In this document: piece by piece, positions 24,926 to 33,619 of the stretch
Numbering within the stretch: the stretch's first letter is position 1
Layout: each line of letters starts with the position of its first letter
From: Lachnospiraceae bacterium UBA3762
GTDB taxonomy: Bacteria > Bacillota > Clostridia > Lachnospirales > Lachnospiraceae
DNA length: 47,641 nt
Direction: 5' to 3'
Assembly (NCBI GenBank): GCA_002371615.1
Contig: DFGA01000025.1
Location: 1-47,641, forward strand
Position numbers and translations under genes: made by a program
The notes under the pieces: model-generated
Seen by the model: only the letters and a program-made list of their open reading frames with translations
Database searches by the model: none
What the model was told of the DNA's origin: nothing

Positions 24926-25144
24926 CTACTTGTCTCTCCAGATAATGCGTCCTTTGGAAAGATCATACGGTGACATCTCAAGGGTTACCTTATCACCGGG
25001 TAATATACGGATAAAATTCATACGAAGTTTCCCGCTAATATGCGCGATAACTTCATGATCGTTTTCAAGCTTAACGCGAAACATTGCATTGGGAAGTTTT
25101 TCAACTACAGTTCCTTCAAGCTCGATAACATCAGCTTTTGACAT
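24926..25144 (-). CDS. infA: Translation initiation factor IF-1
   Basis: A 72-residue S1-fold (OB) protein that binds the 30S A site during initiation. Blocks are VIELEGTVVEKLPNAMFRV, NDHEVIAHISGKLRMNFIRI, GDKVTLEMSPYDLSKGRI and WR. It follows map by 12 bases. No KOW-type ribosomal gene sits between them. Confidence 0.98.
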   Translation of the reverse strand: MSKADVIELEGTVVEKLPNAMFRVKLENDHEVIAHISGKLRMNFIRILPGDKVTLEMSPYDLSKGRIIWRDK

Positions 25145-25156
25145 ACAGTCCCTCCT

Positions 25157-25912
25157 CTAATGTGAAAGAGTTAATATCTCCGGATCCCCGTCCGTTATCA
25201 GGATCGTGTTTTCATAATGAGCCGACGGAAGTCCGTCTTCGGCAACAACCGTCCAGTCATCGTCCAGCCACTCGACATCGTATCTTCCCAGATTGATCAT
25301 CGGTTCTATCGCAAGAGTCATACCGGGCATCAGCTTTATGCCTCGCCGGTGCTGGCGAAAGTTGGGGATCTGAGGATCCTCATGAAGAGAAGTTCCTATC
25401 CCGTGTCCTACAAGATCTCTGACTATTCCGTATCCGTACGGCTTTATAAAATCATCTATCGCATTTGATATATCATACAGATGATTTCCGGCTCTCGCCT
25501 GTTTGATTCCTTCAAAGAACGACTGTTTTGTTACATCTATCAGTTTCTGTACTTCCGGGGCAACATCACCGACCGGGTAGGTCCTTGCAGCATCAGAGTG
25601 GTATCCTTTGTATATAAGACCCGCATCGAGGCTGACTATATCTCCGCTTTGAAGAATCCTGTCTTTCTTCGGTATACCGTGAACAACTTCTTCATTTACC
25701 GAAACACATATGCTTGCCGGATATCCGTTGTAATTAAGGAAATTAGGAACGCCTCCTCTTTCCCTTATCAGCTCATCACCATACTTGTTGATATCCCATG
25801 TGGATATACCGGGCTTTACGAATCTTCCGAGTTCATCATGAACTTCTTCGAGCAGTCTGCACGACTCCCTCATCAGATCAATTTCTCTTTCAGATTTGAT
25901 CGTAACAGCCAT
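25157..25912 (-). CDS. map: Methionine aminopeptidase, type I
   Basis: A 251-residue metalloprotease that removes the initiator Met from new proteins. The metal ligands are visible in SLDAGLIYKGYHSDAART (two Asp), LVGHGIG (His), LAIEPM (Glu) and near the end HYENTI (Glu). The N-terminus lacks the zinc-finger extension. It begins one base after adk stops. Confidence 0.97.
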   Translation of the reverse strand: MAVTIKSEREIDLMRESCRLLEEVHDELGRFVKPGISTWDINKYGDELIRERGGVPNFLNYNGYPASICVSVNEEVVHGIPKKDRILQSGDIVSLDAGLIYKGYHSDAARTYPVGDVAPEVQKLIDVTKQSFFEGIKQARAGNHLYDISNAIDDFIKPYGYGIVRDLVGHGIGTSLHEDPQIPNFRQHRRGIKLMPGMTLAIEPMINLGRYDVEWLDDDWTVVAEDGLPSAHYENTILITDGDPEILTLSH

Positions 25913-25913
25913 T

Positions 25914-26558
25914 TTACGCCTCCAGATGCTTTACGATAGCATCAAATACGTCCTGCATATCCTGCGTCCCGTCTACCGTTCTTAGAATATTAAGCTTGCT
26001 GTAATGGTCAATCAGGGGCTGTGTCTGTTTATGATAAACATCCAGCCTGGACTTAACCGTTTCCGGCTTGTCGTCATCACGAATGATGAGCTCGCTTCCA
26101 CAAACGTCACATACACCTTCCTTCTTGGGAGGAATGTGTTCGATATGATATGTTGCTCCACACTTAGGGCAGCATCTTCTACCGCTCATTCTGCGTATTA
26201 TATTTTCATCGGGAACGTCAACATCTATTGCAAAATCTATCTTATCCCCGAGTTTAGCCACTTCATTGTCAAGAACTTCTGCCTGCGGAATGGTGCGCGG
26301 AAAACCGTCAAGAACATATCCCCTCTTACAGTCATCCTTTGATACACGGTCAAGCAGGATCCTTACGGTCAGTTCATCGGGAACAAGCTGTCCCTTATCC
26401 ATATATTCCTTGGCTTCCATGCCAAGATCAGTTCCCTCTTTGATATTTGCACGGAATATATCTCCGGTCGAAATATGCGGGATCTGATATTTTTCGGCAA
26501 TAAGTTTTGCCTGTGTGCCTTTTCCGGCGCCGGGTGCGCCAAGCATTATTATCTTCAT
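25914..26558 (-). CDS. adk: Adenylate kinase
   Basis: A 214-residue kinase that balances ATP, ADP and AMP. The P-loop is GAPGAGKGTQA, followed by ISTGDIFRA and the DGFPRTIPQAE block. The LID domain carries a four-cysteine zinc site (CPKCGATYH, CDVCG), typical of Gram-positive enzymes. It lies 79 bases after secY, a gap containing a perfect 11-bp hairpin. Confidence 0.98.
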   Translation of the reverse strand: MKIIMLGAPGAGKGTQAKLIAEKYQIPHISTGDIFRANIKEGTDLGMEAKEYMDKGQLVPDELTVRILLDRVSKDDCKRGYVLDGFPRTIPQAEVLDNEVAKLGDKIDFAIDVDVPDENIIRRMSGRRCCPKCGATYHIEHIPPKKEGVCDVCGSELIIRDDDKPETVKSRLDVYHKQTQPLIDHYSKLNILRTVDGTQDMQDVFDAIVKHLEA

Positions 26559-26598
26559 CTACTGTCTCTGCTTCCTTATGTTTACTTAAGGTCGTTAA

Positions 26599-26624
26599 GG
26601 ACAAGGCTGCTGACAGCCTTGTCC
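26599..26624 (-). other. Perfect hairpin between secY and adk
   Basis: GGACAAGGCTG and CAGCCTTGTCC (26599-26609, 26614-26624) form an 11-bp stem with a four-base loop. Reading leftward it is followed by TTAACGACC, not a T run, so full termination is doubtful. Confidence 0.7.
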
Positions 26625-26637
26625 TGTTGATTCACTT

Positions 26638-27960
26638 TTAGTTCAAAAATCCTTTGTAATTTCTTACAAGCATCTGCGACTCAATCTGTTTCATCGTCTC
26701 AAGTATTACACCAACGATGATGATAAGACTGGTACCGCCGAATGATACGCTCGCACCGAACAATCCGTTGAAGATGATCGGAATGATCGCAACTATGATA
26801 AGTCCTACGGCGCCGATAAATACTATGTAATTAAGTACCTTGTTAAGATAGTCCTGGGTGGGCTTGCCGGGACGTGTTCCCGGAATGAATCCGCCCGATT
26901 TCTTCATGTTCTCGGCAACTTCCATCGGATTAAAAGTAATGGAAGTATAGAAATATGCGAAGAATACAACGAGAACTACGTAGATCAGCGCTCCCCATGT
27001 ATACTGCCATGCCCCTGCCTTAAACCAGTTTCCTGAATTAAGGAAGTACATGAACTTCTGCCACCATGTTACCTTGCTGCTTCCAAAGAATGATGAGATC
27101 ACACTTGGCAGCTGCATCAGGCTTGATGCGAAGATAATGGGGATAACACCGCCCGTATTAACCTTAAGAGGTATGTGGGATGACTGGCCACCCACCATTT
27201 TACGTCCCTGAACCTTCTTCGCATACTGCACGGGAATTCTTCTTTCTGCTCCGTTAAGGATAACCGTAAGGATAACCGTAACGATTATGACAGCTGCTAT
27301 AATTGCAATTGCGATCGTTCCCGCACCGTATTTGTGCGCCTCAAATTGCGGCGTTACAAACTGTTTCCACAACGAACGAAGATCCTCGGGAATCCTCGAT
27401 ATGATGTTGATCGTAAGCACTATTGAAATACCGTTGCCCACGCCGTTTTCCGTAATACGCTCGCCGATCCACATGATAAAAGCAGATCCTGCAGTAAGCG
27501 CCGTGATAACCATTATTACGTTAAGTGCGTTAAAATCATCCAGCAGACCCTGACGGCCAAATCCGATAGCCATAGCAGACGACTCCATAAGAGCCAGACC
27601 TACCGTCACATAACGTGTGATCGAAGCGATTTTCTTTCTGCCGTCTTCTCCTTCACGCTGCATCTCCTCAAGTTTAGGGATAGCTATCGTAAGAAGCTGC
27701 ATAATAATGGATGATGTGATGTACGGTGTGATATTAAGTGCAAACACCGACATTCTCAGGAATGAACCTCCGGTAAAAGCATCCATGAAGTTAAAGGCAT
27801 CCCCGGTCTGTTGTGCAAACCAGTTTGCAAAATAACTTCTGTCTACGCCGGGAACGGGAAGTTCGCATCCGAGCCTTACAACAACAAGCATTATCAGGGT
27901 AAAAATGAGTTTGTTTCTGATATCCTTGATCTTAAAGGCATTTTTTACCGTTTCCAGCAT
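26638..27960 (-). CDS. secY: Preprotein translocase subunit SecY
   Basis: A 440-residue channel subunit of the Sec translocon with ten membrane helices. Blocks are NKLIFTLIMLVVVRLG, the plug-region motif PGVDRSYF, GNGISIVLTINI, the cytoplasmic loop AERRIPVQYAKK, and GFIPGTRPGKPTQDYL. The start ATG overlaps the rplO stop (TAATG at 27958-27962), so translation is coupled. Confidence 0.98.
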   Translation of the reverse strand: MLETVKNAFKIKDIRNKLIFTLIMLVVVRLGCELPVPGVDRSYFANWFAQQTGDAFNFMDAFTGGSFLRMSVFALNITPYITSSIIMQLLTIAIPKLEEMQREGEDGRKKIASITRYVTVGLALMESSAMAIGFGRQGLLDDFNALNVIMVITALTAGSAFIMWIGERITENGVGNGISIVLTINIISRIPEDLRSLWKQFVTPQFEAHKYGAGTIAIAIIAAVIIVTVILTVILNGAERRIPVQYAKKVQGRKMVGGQSSHIPLKVNTGGVIPIIFASSLMQLPSVISSFFGSSKVTWWQKFMYFLNSGNWFKAGAWQYTWGALIYVVLVVFFAYFYTSITFNPMEVAENMKKSGGFIPGTRPGKPTQDYLNKVLNYIVFIGAVGLIIVAIIPIIFNGLFGASVSFGGTSLIIIVGVILETMKQIESQMLVRNYKGFLN

Positions 27961-28400
27961 TAGATCACCTCTGCTTTTCCACCAAGACTTTCAATCTTTT
28001 CCTTTGCAGACGCCGAGAATGCATTGGCCTGGACCGTAAGTTTCTTGGTAAGTTCTCCCGAACCCAAAATCTTAACGCCATCCTTGGGATTCTTGATGAT
28101 TCCGATCTCCTTCATAGCATCAACAGTAACGGTTGCGCCATCCTCGAATACTTCAAGTCTTGACATATTGACCGAAACTATTTCTTTAGTATTTCTGTTC
28201 TTGAAGCCTCTCTTGGGAAGTCTTCTGTATAAAGGCATCTGACCGCCTTCAAACCCGATTCTGGGTGCTCCTGAACGAGCCTTCTGACCCTTGTGGCCCT
28301 TACCGGCAGTCTTACCGTTTCCTGAGCCGTGTCCACGGCCTCTTCTAAAATTATCGCTCTGCTTTGAGCCTTCGGCGGGCTTTAAATTGGATAATTCCAT
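27960..28400 (-). CDS. rplO: 50S ribosomal protein L15
   Basis: A 146-residue L15. I set the start at 28400 (MELSNLKPAEGS), which has GGAGG seven bases upstream and matches family N-termini; a longer frame from 28433 would overlap rpmD. Blocks are RRGRGHGSGNGKTAGKGHKGQKAR and FEGGQMPLYRRLPKRGF (each quoted in part). Confidence 0.97.
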   Translation of the reverse strand: MELSNLKPAEGSKQSDNFRRGRGHGSGNGKTAGKGHKGQKARSGAPRIGFEGGQMPLYRRLPKRGFKNRNTKEIVSVNMSRLEVFEDGATVTVDAMKEIGIIKNPKDGVKILGSGELTKKLTVQANAFSASAKEKIESLGGKAEVI

Positions 28401-28419
28401 CTCTTGCCTCCTTCTATGA

Positions 28420-28605
28420 TTATGCTTCTTCAACCTTGATTAAATGACAAACCTGTTTGCACATTCCGCGGATCGCCTCATTATCGGGGAGATCGTTTGA
28501 ACTGCCGAGCTTCTTAAGTCCGAGTGCGGCTACAGTTGCTTTGTGCTTCGGAATAGCTCCGATAGTTGACTTAACCAGGGTAACCTTAATTCTCTTATCA
28601 GCCAT
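28420..28605 (-). CDS. rpmD: 50S ribosomal protein L30
   Basis: A 61-residue L30 (IKVTLVKSTIGAIPKHKAT, LGLKKLGSSNDLPDN, IRGMCKQVCHLIKVEE). It has the short bacterial length and lies between rpsE and rplO. Confidence 0.97.
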   Translation of the reverse strand: MADKRIKVTLVKSTIGAIPKHKATVAALGLKKLGSSNDLPDNEAIRGMCKQVCHLIKVEEA

Positions 28606-28620
28606 TTTGGTATCCTCCTA

Positions 28621-29127
28621 TCAGCATATTTCATCCACTGACTTGCCACGAAGACGAGCCACTTCTTCGGGAGTCTTGAGCTGACGAAGAGCATCAATAG
28701 TTGCAAGAACTACATTCTGCTTGTTGTTGGAGCCCAAAGACTTTGTACGGATATTCTTGATTCCTGCCATTTCACAAACGTTTCTGGCAGGACCGCCTGC
28801 GATAACACCGGTACCTTCGGGAGCTCTCTTAATGAGTACATGTGCCCCACCGAACTTACCGATAAAATCATGTGTGATACTCTTATTCTCATCAAGCGGA
28901 ACCTCAATAAGGTTCTTCATTGCATCTTCTTTTCCTTTGCGGATAGCTTCGGGAATTTCAGCTGCTTTTCCAAGACCTGCGCCGACATGACCGTTCTCGT
29001 CTCCGACAACCACAAGTGCGGTAAAGCGCATGTTACGTCCACCTTTTACAACCTTTGTTACACGCTTGATCGTAACAACCTTATCGTTTAATTCCAAACT
29101 ATTGGGATCAATTATTTGACGTTTCAT
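28621..29127 (-). CDS. rpsE: 30S ribosomal protein S5
   Basis: A 168-residue S5 involved in decoding accuracy. The N-terminal double-stranded RNA-binding fold has VVTIKRVTKVVKGGRNMRF and GDENGHVGAGLGKA. The C-terminal part has RAPEGTGVIAGGPARNVCEM and IRTKSLGSNN. It lies 15 bases after rplR. Confidence 0.98.
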   Translation of the reverse strand: MKRQIIDPNSLELNDKVVTIKRVTKVVKGGRNMRFTALVVVGDENGHVGAGLGKAAEIPEAIRKGKEDAMKNLIEVPLDENKSITHDFIGKFGGAHVLIKRAPEGTGVIAGGPARNVCEMAGIKNIRTKSLGSNNKQNVVLATIDALRQLKTPEEVARLRGKSVDEIC

Positions 29128-29142
29128 GTGTCTTCCTACCTC

Positions 29143-29511
29143 CTAGAATTCAAGGCCTGCTTCTCTGGCTGCATCAGCAAGTGCTGCAACCTTGCCCTGA
29201 TATATAAAGCCGCCTCTGTCAAAGACAACCGTCTTGATACCTTTCTCCAAGGCACGCTTTGCGATAACGGTTCCTAAATATGCTGCAGCCTCTACGTTGT
29301 TTGTCTTCTCAAGTTCAGCCTTAACATCCTTCTCGAGTGTGGAAGCACTTACGAGTGTGTTGCCGACTGTATCGTCAATGATCTGCGCATACATATGATT
29401 ATTGCTGCGAAATACAGAAAGGCGGGGTCTTTCGGCAGTGCCGCTAAAACGGTTGCGCATTCTGTTGTGCTTTTTGATTCGAACTTCTGCTCTTGATTTT
29501 TTGCTAACCAT
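29143..29511 (-). CDS. rplR: 50S ribosomal protein L18
   Basis: A 122-residue 5S rRNA-binding protein. Blocks are RIKKHNRMRNRFSGTAERPR, LSVFRSNNHMYAQIIDD, and the C-terminal VVFDRGGFIYQGKVAALADA. It is in standard order after rplF. Confidence 0.98.
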   Translation of the reverse strand: MVSKKSRAEVRIKKHNRMRNRFSGTAERPRLSVFRSNNHMYAQIIDDTVGNTLVSASTLEKDVKAELEKTNNVEAAAYLGTVIAKRALEKGIKTVVFDRGGFIYQGKVAALADAAREAGLEF

Positions 29512-29528
29512 CTTTGCTCCCTCCTTCT

Positions 29529-30071
29529 TTACTTCTTACCGGTCTTGCCGACCTTACGTCTGATATGTTCGTCAGCGTATTTGATTCCCTTACCCTTATA
29601 AGGTTCAGGTCTTCTCTTGTCTCTGATCTCGGCTGCGTATTGTCCGATCTTTTCTTTGTCGATGCCCTTTACAAATATGACGTTTGTACCTTCCACTACA
29701 GTCTCAACACCCTCGGGATCTTCCATCTCAACCGGGTGTGAATAGCCGAGGTTAAGAACAAGCTTCTTGCCCTGCTTTGCTGCTCTGTAGCCGACACCGT
29801 TTACTTCAAGTTTCTTCTCGTATCCGTCGGTAACACCGATAACCATGTTGTTGATAAGGGTCCTTGTAAGACCGTGAAGCGACTTGTTTCTCTTAAGATC
29901 ATTGGGGCGGGAAACAGTAACTTCTGCACCTTCAACCGCTATCTTCATCTCGGGAGCCATAACGCGCTCCAGTGTGCCCTTGGGACCTTTTACAGTCACT
30001 TTATTATTTTCTGCAACATCCACAGTAACACCTGCGGGTATCGCGATTGGCATTTTTCCTATACGTGACAT
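29529..30071 (-). CDS. rplF: 50S ribosomal protein L6
   Basis: A 180-residue L6 with two similar halves. It begins MSRIGKMPIAIPAGVTV and carries VKGPKGTLER, YEKKLEVNGVGYRA and the C-terminal signature RRPEPYKGKGIKYADE. It binds helix 97 of 23S rRNA near the factor-binding site. Confidence 0.98.
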   Translation of the reverse strand: MSRIGKMPIAIPAGVTVDVAENNKVTVKGPKGTLERVMAPEMKIAVEGAEVTVSRPNDLKRNKSLHGLTRTLINNMVIGVTDGYEKKLEVNGVGYRAAKQGKKLVLNLGYSHPVEMEDPEGVETVVEGTNVIFVKGIDKEKIGQYAAEIRDKRRPEPYKGKGIKYADEHIRRKVGKTGKK

Positions 30072-30106
30072 GCCCGTACCTCCTATAGATTTATACTAAC
30101 GTCCGA

Positions 30107-30508
30107 TTACCAAACAAACGCAAGAACTTCTCCGCCTACGCCTGCCTTACGTGCTTCCTTGTCTGTAAGCACTCCGTTGTTTGTTGATATGATGGCGATT
30201 CCGAGTCCACCCAATACCTTGGGAAGTTCGTCCTTGCCGGCATATACACGAAGACCGGGCTTAGAGATCCTCTTAAGGCCTGTGATGATCTTCTCATCCT
30301 TGTCTTCACCATATTTGAGTGTGATCTTTATTGTTGAAAAAGATCCTTCATCAACTACATCATATTTCTTGATGTAACCTTCCTTCAAAAGAATGTCTGC
30401 GATTGCCAGTTTCATCTTTGATGAAGGAACATCTACCGTATCGTGCTTTGCAGTATTTGCATTACGAATTCTCGTAAGCATATCTGCAATGGGATCACTC
30501 ATTGTCAT
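30107..30508 (-). CDS. rpsH: 30S ribosomal protein S8
   Basis: A 133-residue S8. Blocks are MSDPIADMLTRIRNANTAKH, LKRISKPGLRVYAGKDELP and GLGIAIISTNNGVLTDKEAR. The start at 30508 (MTMSDP) is favoured by GGAGG nine bases upstream; the internal ATG two codons in is possible. Confidence 0.97.
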   Translation of the reverse strand: MTMSDPIADMLTRIRNANTAKHDTVDVPSSKMKLAIADILLKEGYIKKYDVVDEGSFSTIKITLKYGEDKDEKIITGLKRISKPGLRVYAGKDELPKVLGGLGIAIISTNNGVLTDKEARKAGVGGEVLAFVW

Positions 30509-30522
30509 TTTATAATTCCTCC

Positions 30523-30708
30523 TTACCAGCTAGCTTTTTTGACACCGGGGATCTGTCCCTTATATGCCAGTTCACGGAAGCATATTCTGCAAATTCCGTA
30601 TTTTCTCAAATAGGCATGAGGACGACCGCAGATTCTGCAGCGTGTATACTGCCTTGTGGAAAATTTGGGCTTGCGCTGCTGTTTAACCTTCATTGACGTT
30701 TTAGCCAT
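30523..30708 (-). CDS. rpsN: 30S ribosomal protein S14, zinc type
   Basis: A 61-residue zinc-ribbon S14 with CRICGRP (C24, C27) and CRICF (C40, C43). The short, four-cysteine form is typical of Gram-positives. It lies between rplE and rpsH. Confidence 0.98.
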   Translation of the reverse strand: MAKTSMKVKQQRKPKFSTRQYTRCRICGRPHAYLRKYGICRICFRELAYKGQIPGVKKASW

Positions 30709-30757
30709 GAATTAATTTCCTCCTTCTTCGTAAGAGCCGCAAAGTTTCTTCAAAACC

Positions 30758-31306
30758 TTACGCCACCGGCTTAGCAAACGGCATACCGAACTGGGTAAGC
30801 AGTTCTCTTGCCTCTTCATCTGTCTTGGCGGTTGTAACGATAATAACGTCCATACCTCTTATCTTATCAACCTTGTCATACTCAATTTCAGGGAAAATGA
30901 GCTGTTCCTTGATACCGAGAGCATAGTTTCCTCTTCCGTCAAACGCATTGGGATTAACTCCACGGAAGTCTCTTACTCGGGGAAGCGCAAGGTTTACGAG
31001 ACGGTCAAGGAACTCATACATTCTCTCGCCGCGAAGTGTAACCTTTGCACCGATGGCCATACCTTCCCTGATCTTGAAGTTAGCTACCGAATTCTTAGCT
31101 CTTGTGATAACAGCCTTCTGTCCTGTTATTGTTTCAAGATCACTTACTGCTGACTCGAGCAACTTAGCGTTTTCTTTTGCTTCGCCAACGCCCATGTTAA
31201 TAACGATCTTATCCAGTTTGGGGATTTCCATTACGTTCTTATATCCGAACTTCTTGGTCATGCCGTCTTTGATCTGGTCATTATACAAATCTTTGTATCT
31301 ACTCAA
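30758..31306 (-). CDS. rplE: 50S ribosomal protein L5
   Basis: A 182-residue 5S rRNA-binding protein. Blocks are MEIPKLDKIVINMGVGEAKE, ITGQKAVITRAKNSVANFKI, GAKVTLRGERMYEFLDRLV, FRGVNPNAFDGRGNYALGI and a TTAKTDEEARELL tail. It is in standard order after rplX. Confidence 0.98.
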   Translation of the reverse strand: MSRYKDLYNDQIKDGMTKKFGYKNVMEIPKLDKIVINMGVGEAKENAKLLESAVSDLETITGQKAVITRAKNSVANFKIREGMAIGAKVTLRGERMYEFLDRLVNLALPRVRDFRGVNPNAFDGRGNYALGIKEQLIFPEIEYDKVDKIRGMDVIIVTTAKTDEEARELLTQFGMPFAKPVA

Positions 31307-31319
31307 CTCTTATCCCTCC

Positions 31320-31631
31320 TTAATCAATCACTTCACCGGTTGATTTGGCGATACGAACTTTCTTGTCTCCTTCAACCTTGAAGCCTACTCTGGTGGGTTT
31401 TCCTTTGTGGACATACATTACGTTTGAAGCATCGATAGAAGCTTCCTGTTCAATGATTCCACCGTTCTGATTAGCCATGGAGGGCTTTGTATGTTTCTTA
31501 ACAATGTTCACGCCTTCAACAATGAGTCTTCCTGACTTCTTGTCTACCGAGAGAACTTTCCCTTCAGCGCCTACATCTTTTCCGGCGATTACTTTTACGG
31601 TATCACCTTTTCTGATCTTTGCCATTGACAT
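31320..31631 (-). CDS. rplX: 50S ribosomal protein L24
   Basis: A 103-residue KOW-domain protein that starts 50S assembly. Blocks are IRKGDTVKVIAGKDVGAEGK, VNIVKKHTKPS and GKPTRVGFK. I place the start at 31631 (MSMAKIRKGD), eight bases after AGGAGG; an in-frame GTG at 31640 overlaps the ribosome binding site and is unlikely. Confidence 0.95.
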   Translation of the reverse strand: MSMAKIRKGDTVKVIAGKDVGAEGKVLSVDKKSGRLIVEGVNIVKKHTKPSMANQNGGIIEQEASIDASNVMYVHKGKPTRVGFKVEGDKKVRIAKSTGEVID

Positions 31632-31643
31632 CTTGCGCACCTC

Positions 31644-32012
31644 CTATAATACTTCCGGAGCGAGGGATACGATCTTCATGAACTGTTTTTCACGAAGTTC
31701 TCTTGCTACGGGTCCGAAAATACGTGTTCCTCTCGGTGTGTTGTCATCTTTAATAATAACTGCCGCATTCTCATCAAAGCGGATATAGGAACCATCTTTA
31801 CGACGTGCACCCTTTACGCTTCGAACTACAACAGCTTTGACTACTTCACCTTTCTTAACAACACCGCCGGGTGTTGCATCTTTAACAGTTGCAACGATCG
31901 TATCACCGATATTGGCATATCTTCTTGTGGATCCGCCCATGACGCGAATGCACAGGATTTCTTTAGCACCGGTGTTATCAGCAACTTTAAGTCTGCTTTC
32001 CTGCTGTATCAT
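31644..32012 (-). CDS. rplN: 50S ribosomal protein L14
   Basis: A 122-residue L14 (MIQQESRLKVADNTGAKE, then IRVMGGSTRRYANIGD and NTPRGTRIFGPVARELR). The start at 32012 matches the family N-terminus and has GGAGGAAGAA directly upstream; the longer frame from 32024 uses the ribosome binding site as codons. Confidence 0.97.
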   Translation of the reverse strand: MIQQESRLKVADNTGAKEILCIRVMGGSTRRYANIGDTIVATVKDATPGGVVKKGEVVKAVVVRSVKGARRKDGSYIRFDENAAVIIKDDNTPRGTRIFGPVARELREKQFMKIVSLAPEVL

Positions 32013-32053
32013 TTCTTCCTCCAATTACAATCTCAGTCACTTGTTACGGGTAA

Positions 32054-32311
32054 TTACTTAGCCTTTTCAACGATCTCGACAAGTCTCCATCTCTTATCCT
32101 TAGAGAGTCTTCTTGTCTCCATTACCTTAACGGTATCACCAATGTTGCACTCGTTGTTCTCGTCATGAGCTTTCAGCTTGTATGTTCTTTTTACGATCTT
32201 CTTATACAGCGGATGCTTTACGTGGTTAACAACTGCCACAACAATCGTCTTGTCCATTTTATTGCTCACTACCTTGCCGGTACGAGTTTTTCTTAAATTT
32301 CTTTCTGCCAT
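32054..32311 (-). CDS. rpsQ: 30S ribosomal protein S17
   Basis: An 85-residue OB-fold protein (RNLRKTRTGKVVSNKMDKTI, VVNHVKHPLYKKIVKRTYK, ETRRLSKDKRWRLVEIVE). It is of standard length and in standard order. Confidence 0.98.
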   Translation of the reverse strand: MAERNLRKTRTGKVVSNKMDKTIVVAVVNHVKHPLYKKIVKRTYKLKAHDENNECNIGDTVKVMETRRLSKDKRWRLVEIVEKAK

Positions 32312-32324
32312 CGTCTAATCCTCC

Positions 32325-32528
32325 TTAAGCCCTTGACTTCTCGGTTAAACAAGTCTGGATACGAGCGATGTTTCTGCGTACGTCCTTGATTCGAGCTGTG
32401 TTATCCAACTGATTTGTTGCATTCTGGAATCTCAAATTGAAAAGTTCCTTCTTTGCTGCTACGAGTTCTTCAGACAGTTCGTTAACAGACTTAGCCCTGA
32501 GATCTTCATTATATTTACTATTCTTCAT
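32325..32528 (-). CDS. rpmC: 50S ribosomal protein L29
   Basis: A 67-residue two-helix protein near the exit tunnel (LSEELVAAKKELFNLRFQNA, then RIKDVRRNIARIQT). Its start overlaps the end of rplP by 11 bases and has only a weak ribosome binding site, so coupled translation is likely. Confidence 0.97.
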   Translation of the reverse strand: MKNSKYNEDLRAKSVNELSEELVAAKKELFNLRFQNATNQLDNTARIKDVRRNIARIQTCLTEKSRA

Positions 32529-32955
32529 TTGCTACACCGCCTTCCAAGTCTGCTTTAGCAGCAATCTTACACTTGCAGGGGAGCTTGTGCATTGCAAGCC
32601 TTAAGGCCTCTTTTGCAATATCTTCCGAAACGCCTGCGATCTCGAACATTACACGGCCGGGCTTTACAACAGCTACCCAGTACTCAACAGCTCCTTTACC
32701 GGAACCCATACGTGTTTCGGCAGGTTTTGCCGTAACGGGCTTGTCGGGGAATATCTTGATCCAAACCTTACCACCACGCTTGATGTAACGAGTCATGGCA
32801 ACACGGGCTGCCTCTATCTGGTTTGAGGTGATCCAGCAGGGCTCTTGTGCCACAAGACCGTACTCACCATATGAAATAACATTTCCTCTAAGTGCCTTAC
32901 CTCTCATCGTTCCGCGAAACTGCTTACGATGCTTTACTCTCTTCGGCATTAACAT
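32518..32955 (-). CDS. rplP: 50S ribosomal protein L16
   Basis: A 145-residue L16 (MLMPKRVKHRKQFRG, then GEYGLVAQEPCWITSNQIEA, RMGSGKGAVEYWVAVVKPG). It lies at the A-site tRNA and peptidyl-transferase centre. Its ATG overlaps the rpsC stop (TAATG), indicating coupled translation. Confidence 0.98.
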   Translation of the reverse strand: MLMPKRVKHRKQFRGTMRGKALRGNVISYGEYGLVAQEPCWITSNQIEAARVAMTRYIKRGGKVWIKIFPDKPVTAKPAETRMGSGKGAVEYWVAVVKPGRVMFEIAGVSEDIAKEALRLAMHKLPCKCKIAAKADLEGGVANEE

Positions 32956-33608
32956 TATTGCTCACTCCCTTCTTTAGCTTTTGCGGGAAGAACTTCGCCT
33001 TTGTAAATCCATACTTTGACGCCAAGCTTTCCATATGTGGTGTCTGCTTCGGCAAAGCCGTAATCTATATCTGCACGAAGCGTCTGAAGAGGGATAGTAC
33101 CCTCACTGTAGAACTCTGTACGCGCGATATCCGCTCCACCGAGTCTTCCTGAAACTGCAGTCTTGATACCGAGCGCACCCGCCTTTAACGATCTGCTCAT
33201 TGTTGACTTCATAGCACGCCTGAACGATACACGGTTCTCAAGCTGCTGTGCGATATTCTCGGCAACAAGCTGAGCTTCTCTGTCAGGTCTCTTAACTTCC
33301 TTGATATCAACTACAAGCTTCTTGTCTGTAAGCTTTGAAAGCTCTGCTTTAAGCTTTTCGATATCCTGACCGCCTTTACCGATGATAACGCCGGGCTTTG
33401 CTGTGAATATAATAACCTTTACACGGTCTGAAGCACGCTCGATCTCAATCTTTGAGATACCCGCGTTGTACAATTTTTTCTTCAAGAATTCTCTGATCTC
33501 GTGATCTTCAACAAGAAAATCAGCAAAATCCTTCTCGGCATACCATCTTGAGTCCCAATCTTTGATAACGCCGACTCTCAATCCGTGGGGATTAACTTTC
33601 TGTCCCAT
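32955..33608 (-). CDS. rpsC: 30S ribosomal protein S3
   Basis: A 217-residue S3. The KH domain is around residues 40-110 with VIIGKGGQDIEKLKAEL. The C-terminal part has QLENRVSFRRAMKSTMSRSL and DIARTEFYSEGTIPLQTLRA. It lines the mRNA entry channel and follows rplV by 11 bases. Confidence 0.98.
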   Translation of the reverse strand: MGQKVNPHGLRVGVIKDWDSRWYAEKDFADFLVEDHEIREFLKKKLYNAGISKIEIERASDRVKVIIFTAKPGVIIGKGGQDIEKLKAELSKLTDKKLVVDIKEVKRPDREAQLVAENIAQQLENRVSFRRAMKSTMSRSLKAGALGIKTAVSGRLGGADIARTEFYSEGTIPLQTLRADIDYGFAEADTTYGKLGVKVWIYKGEVLPAKAKEGSEQ

Positions 33609-33619
33609 GCTCTTCCTCC

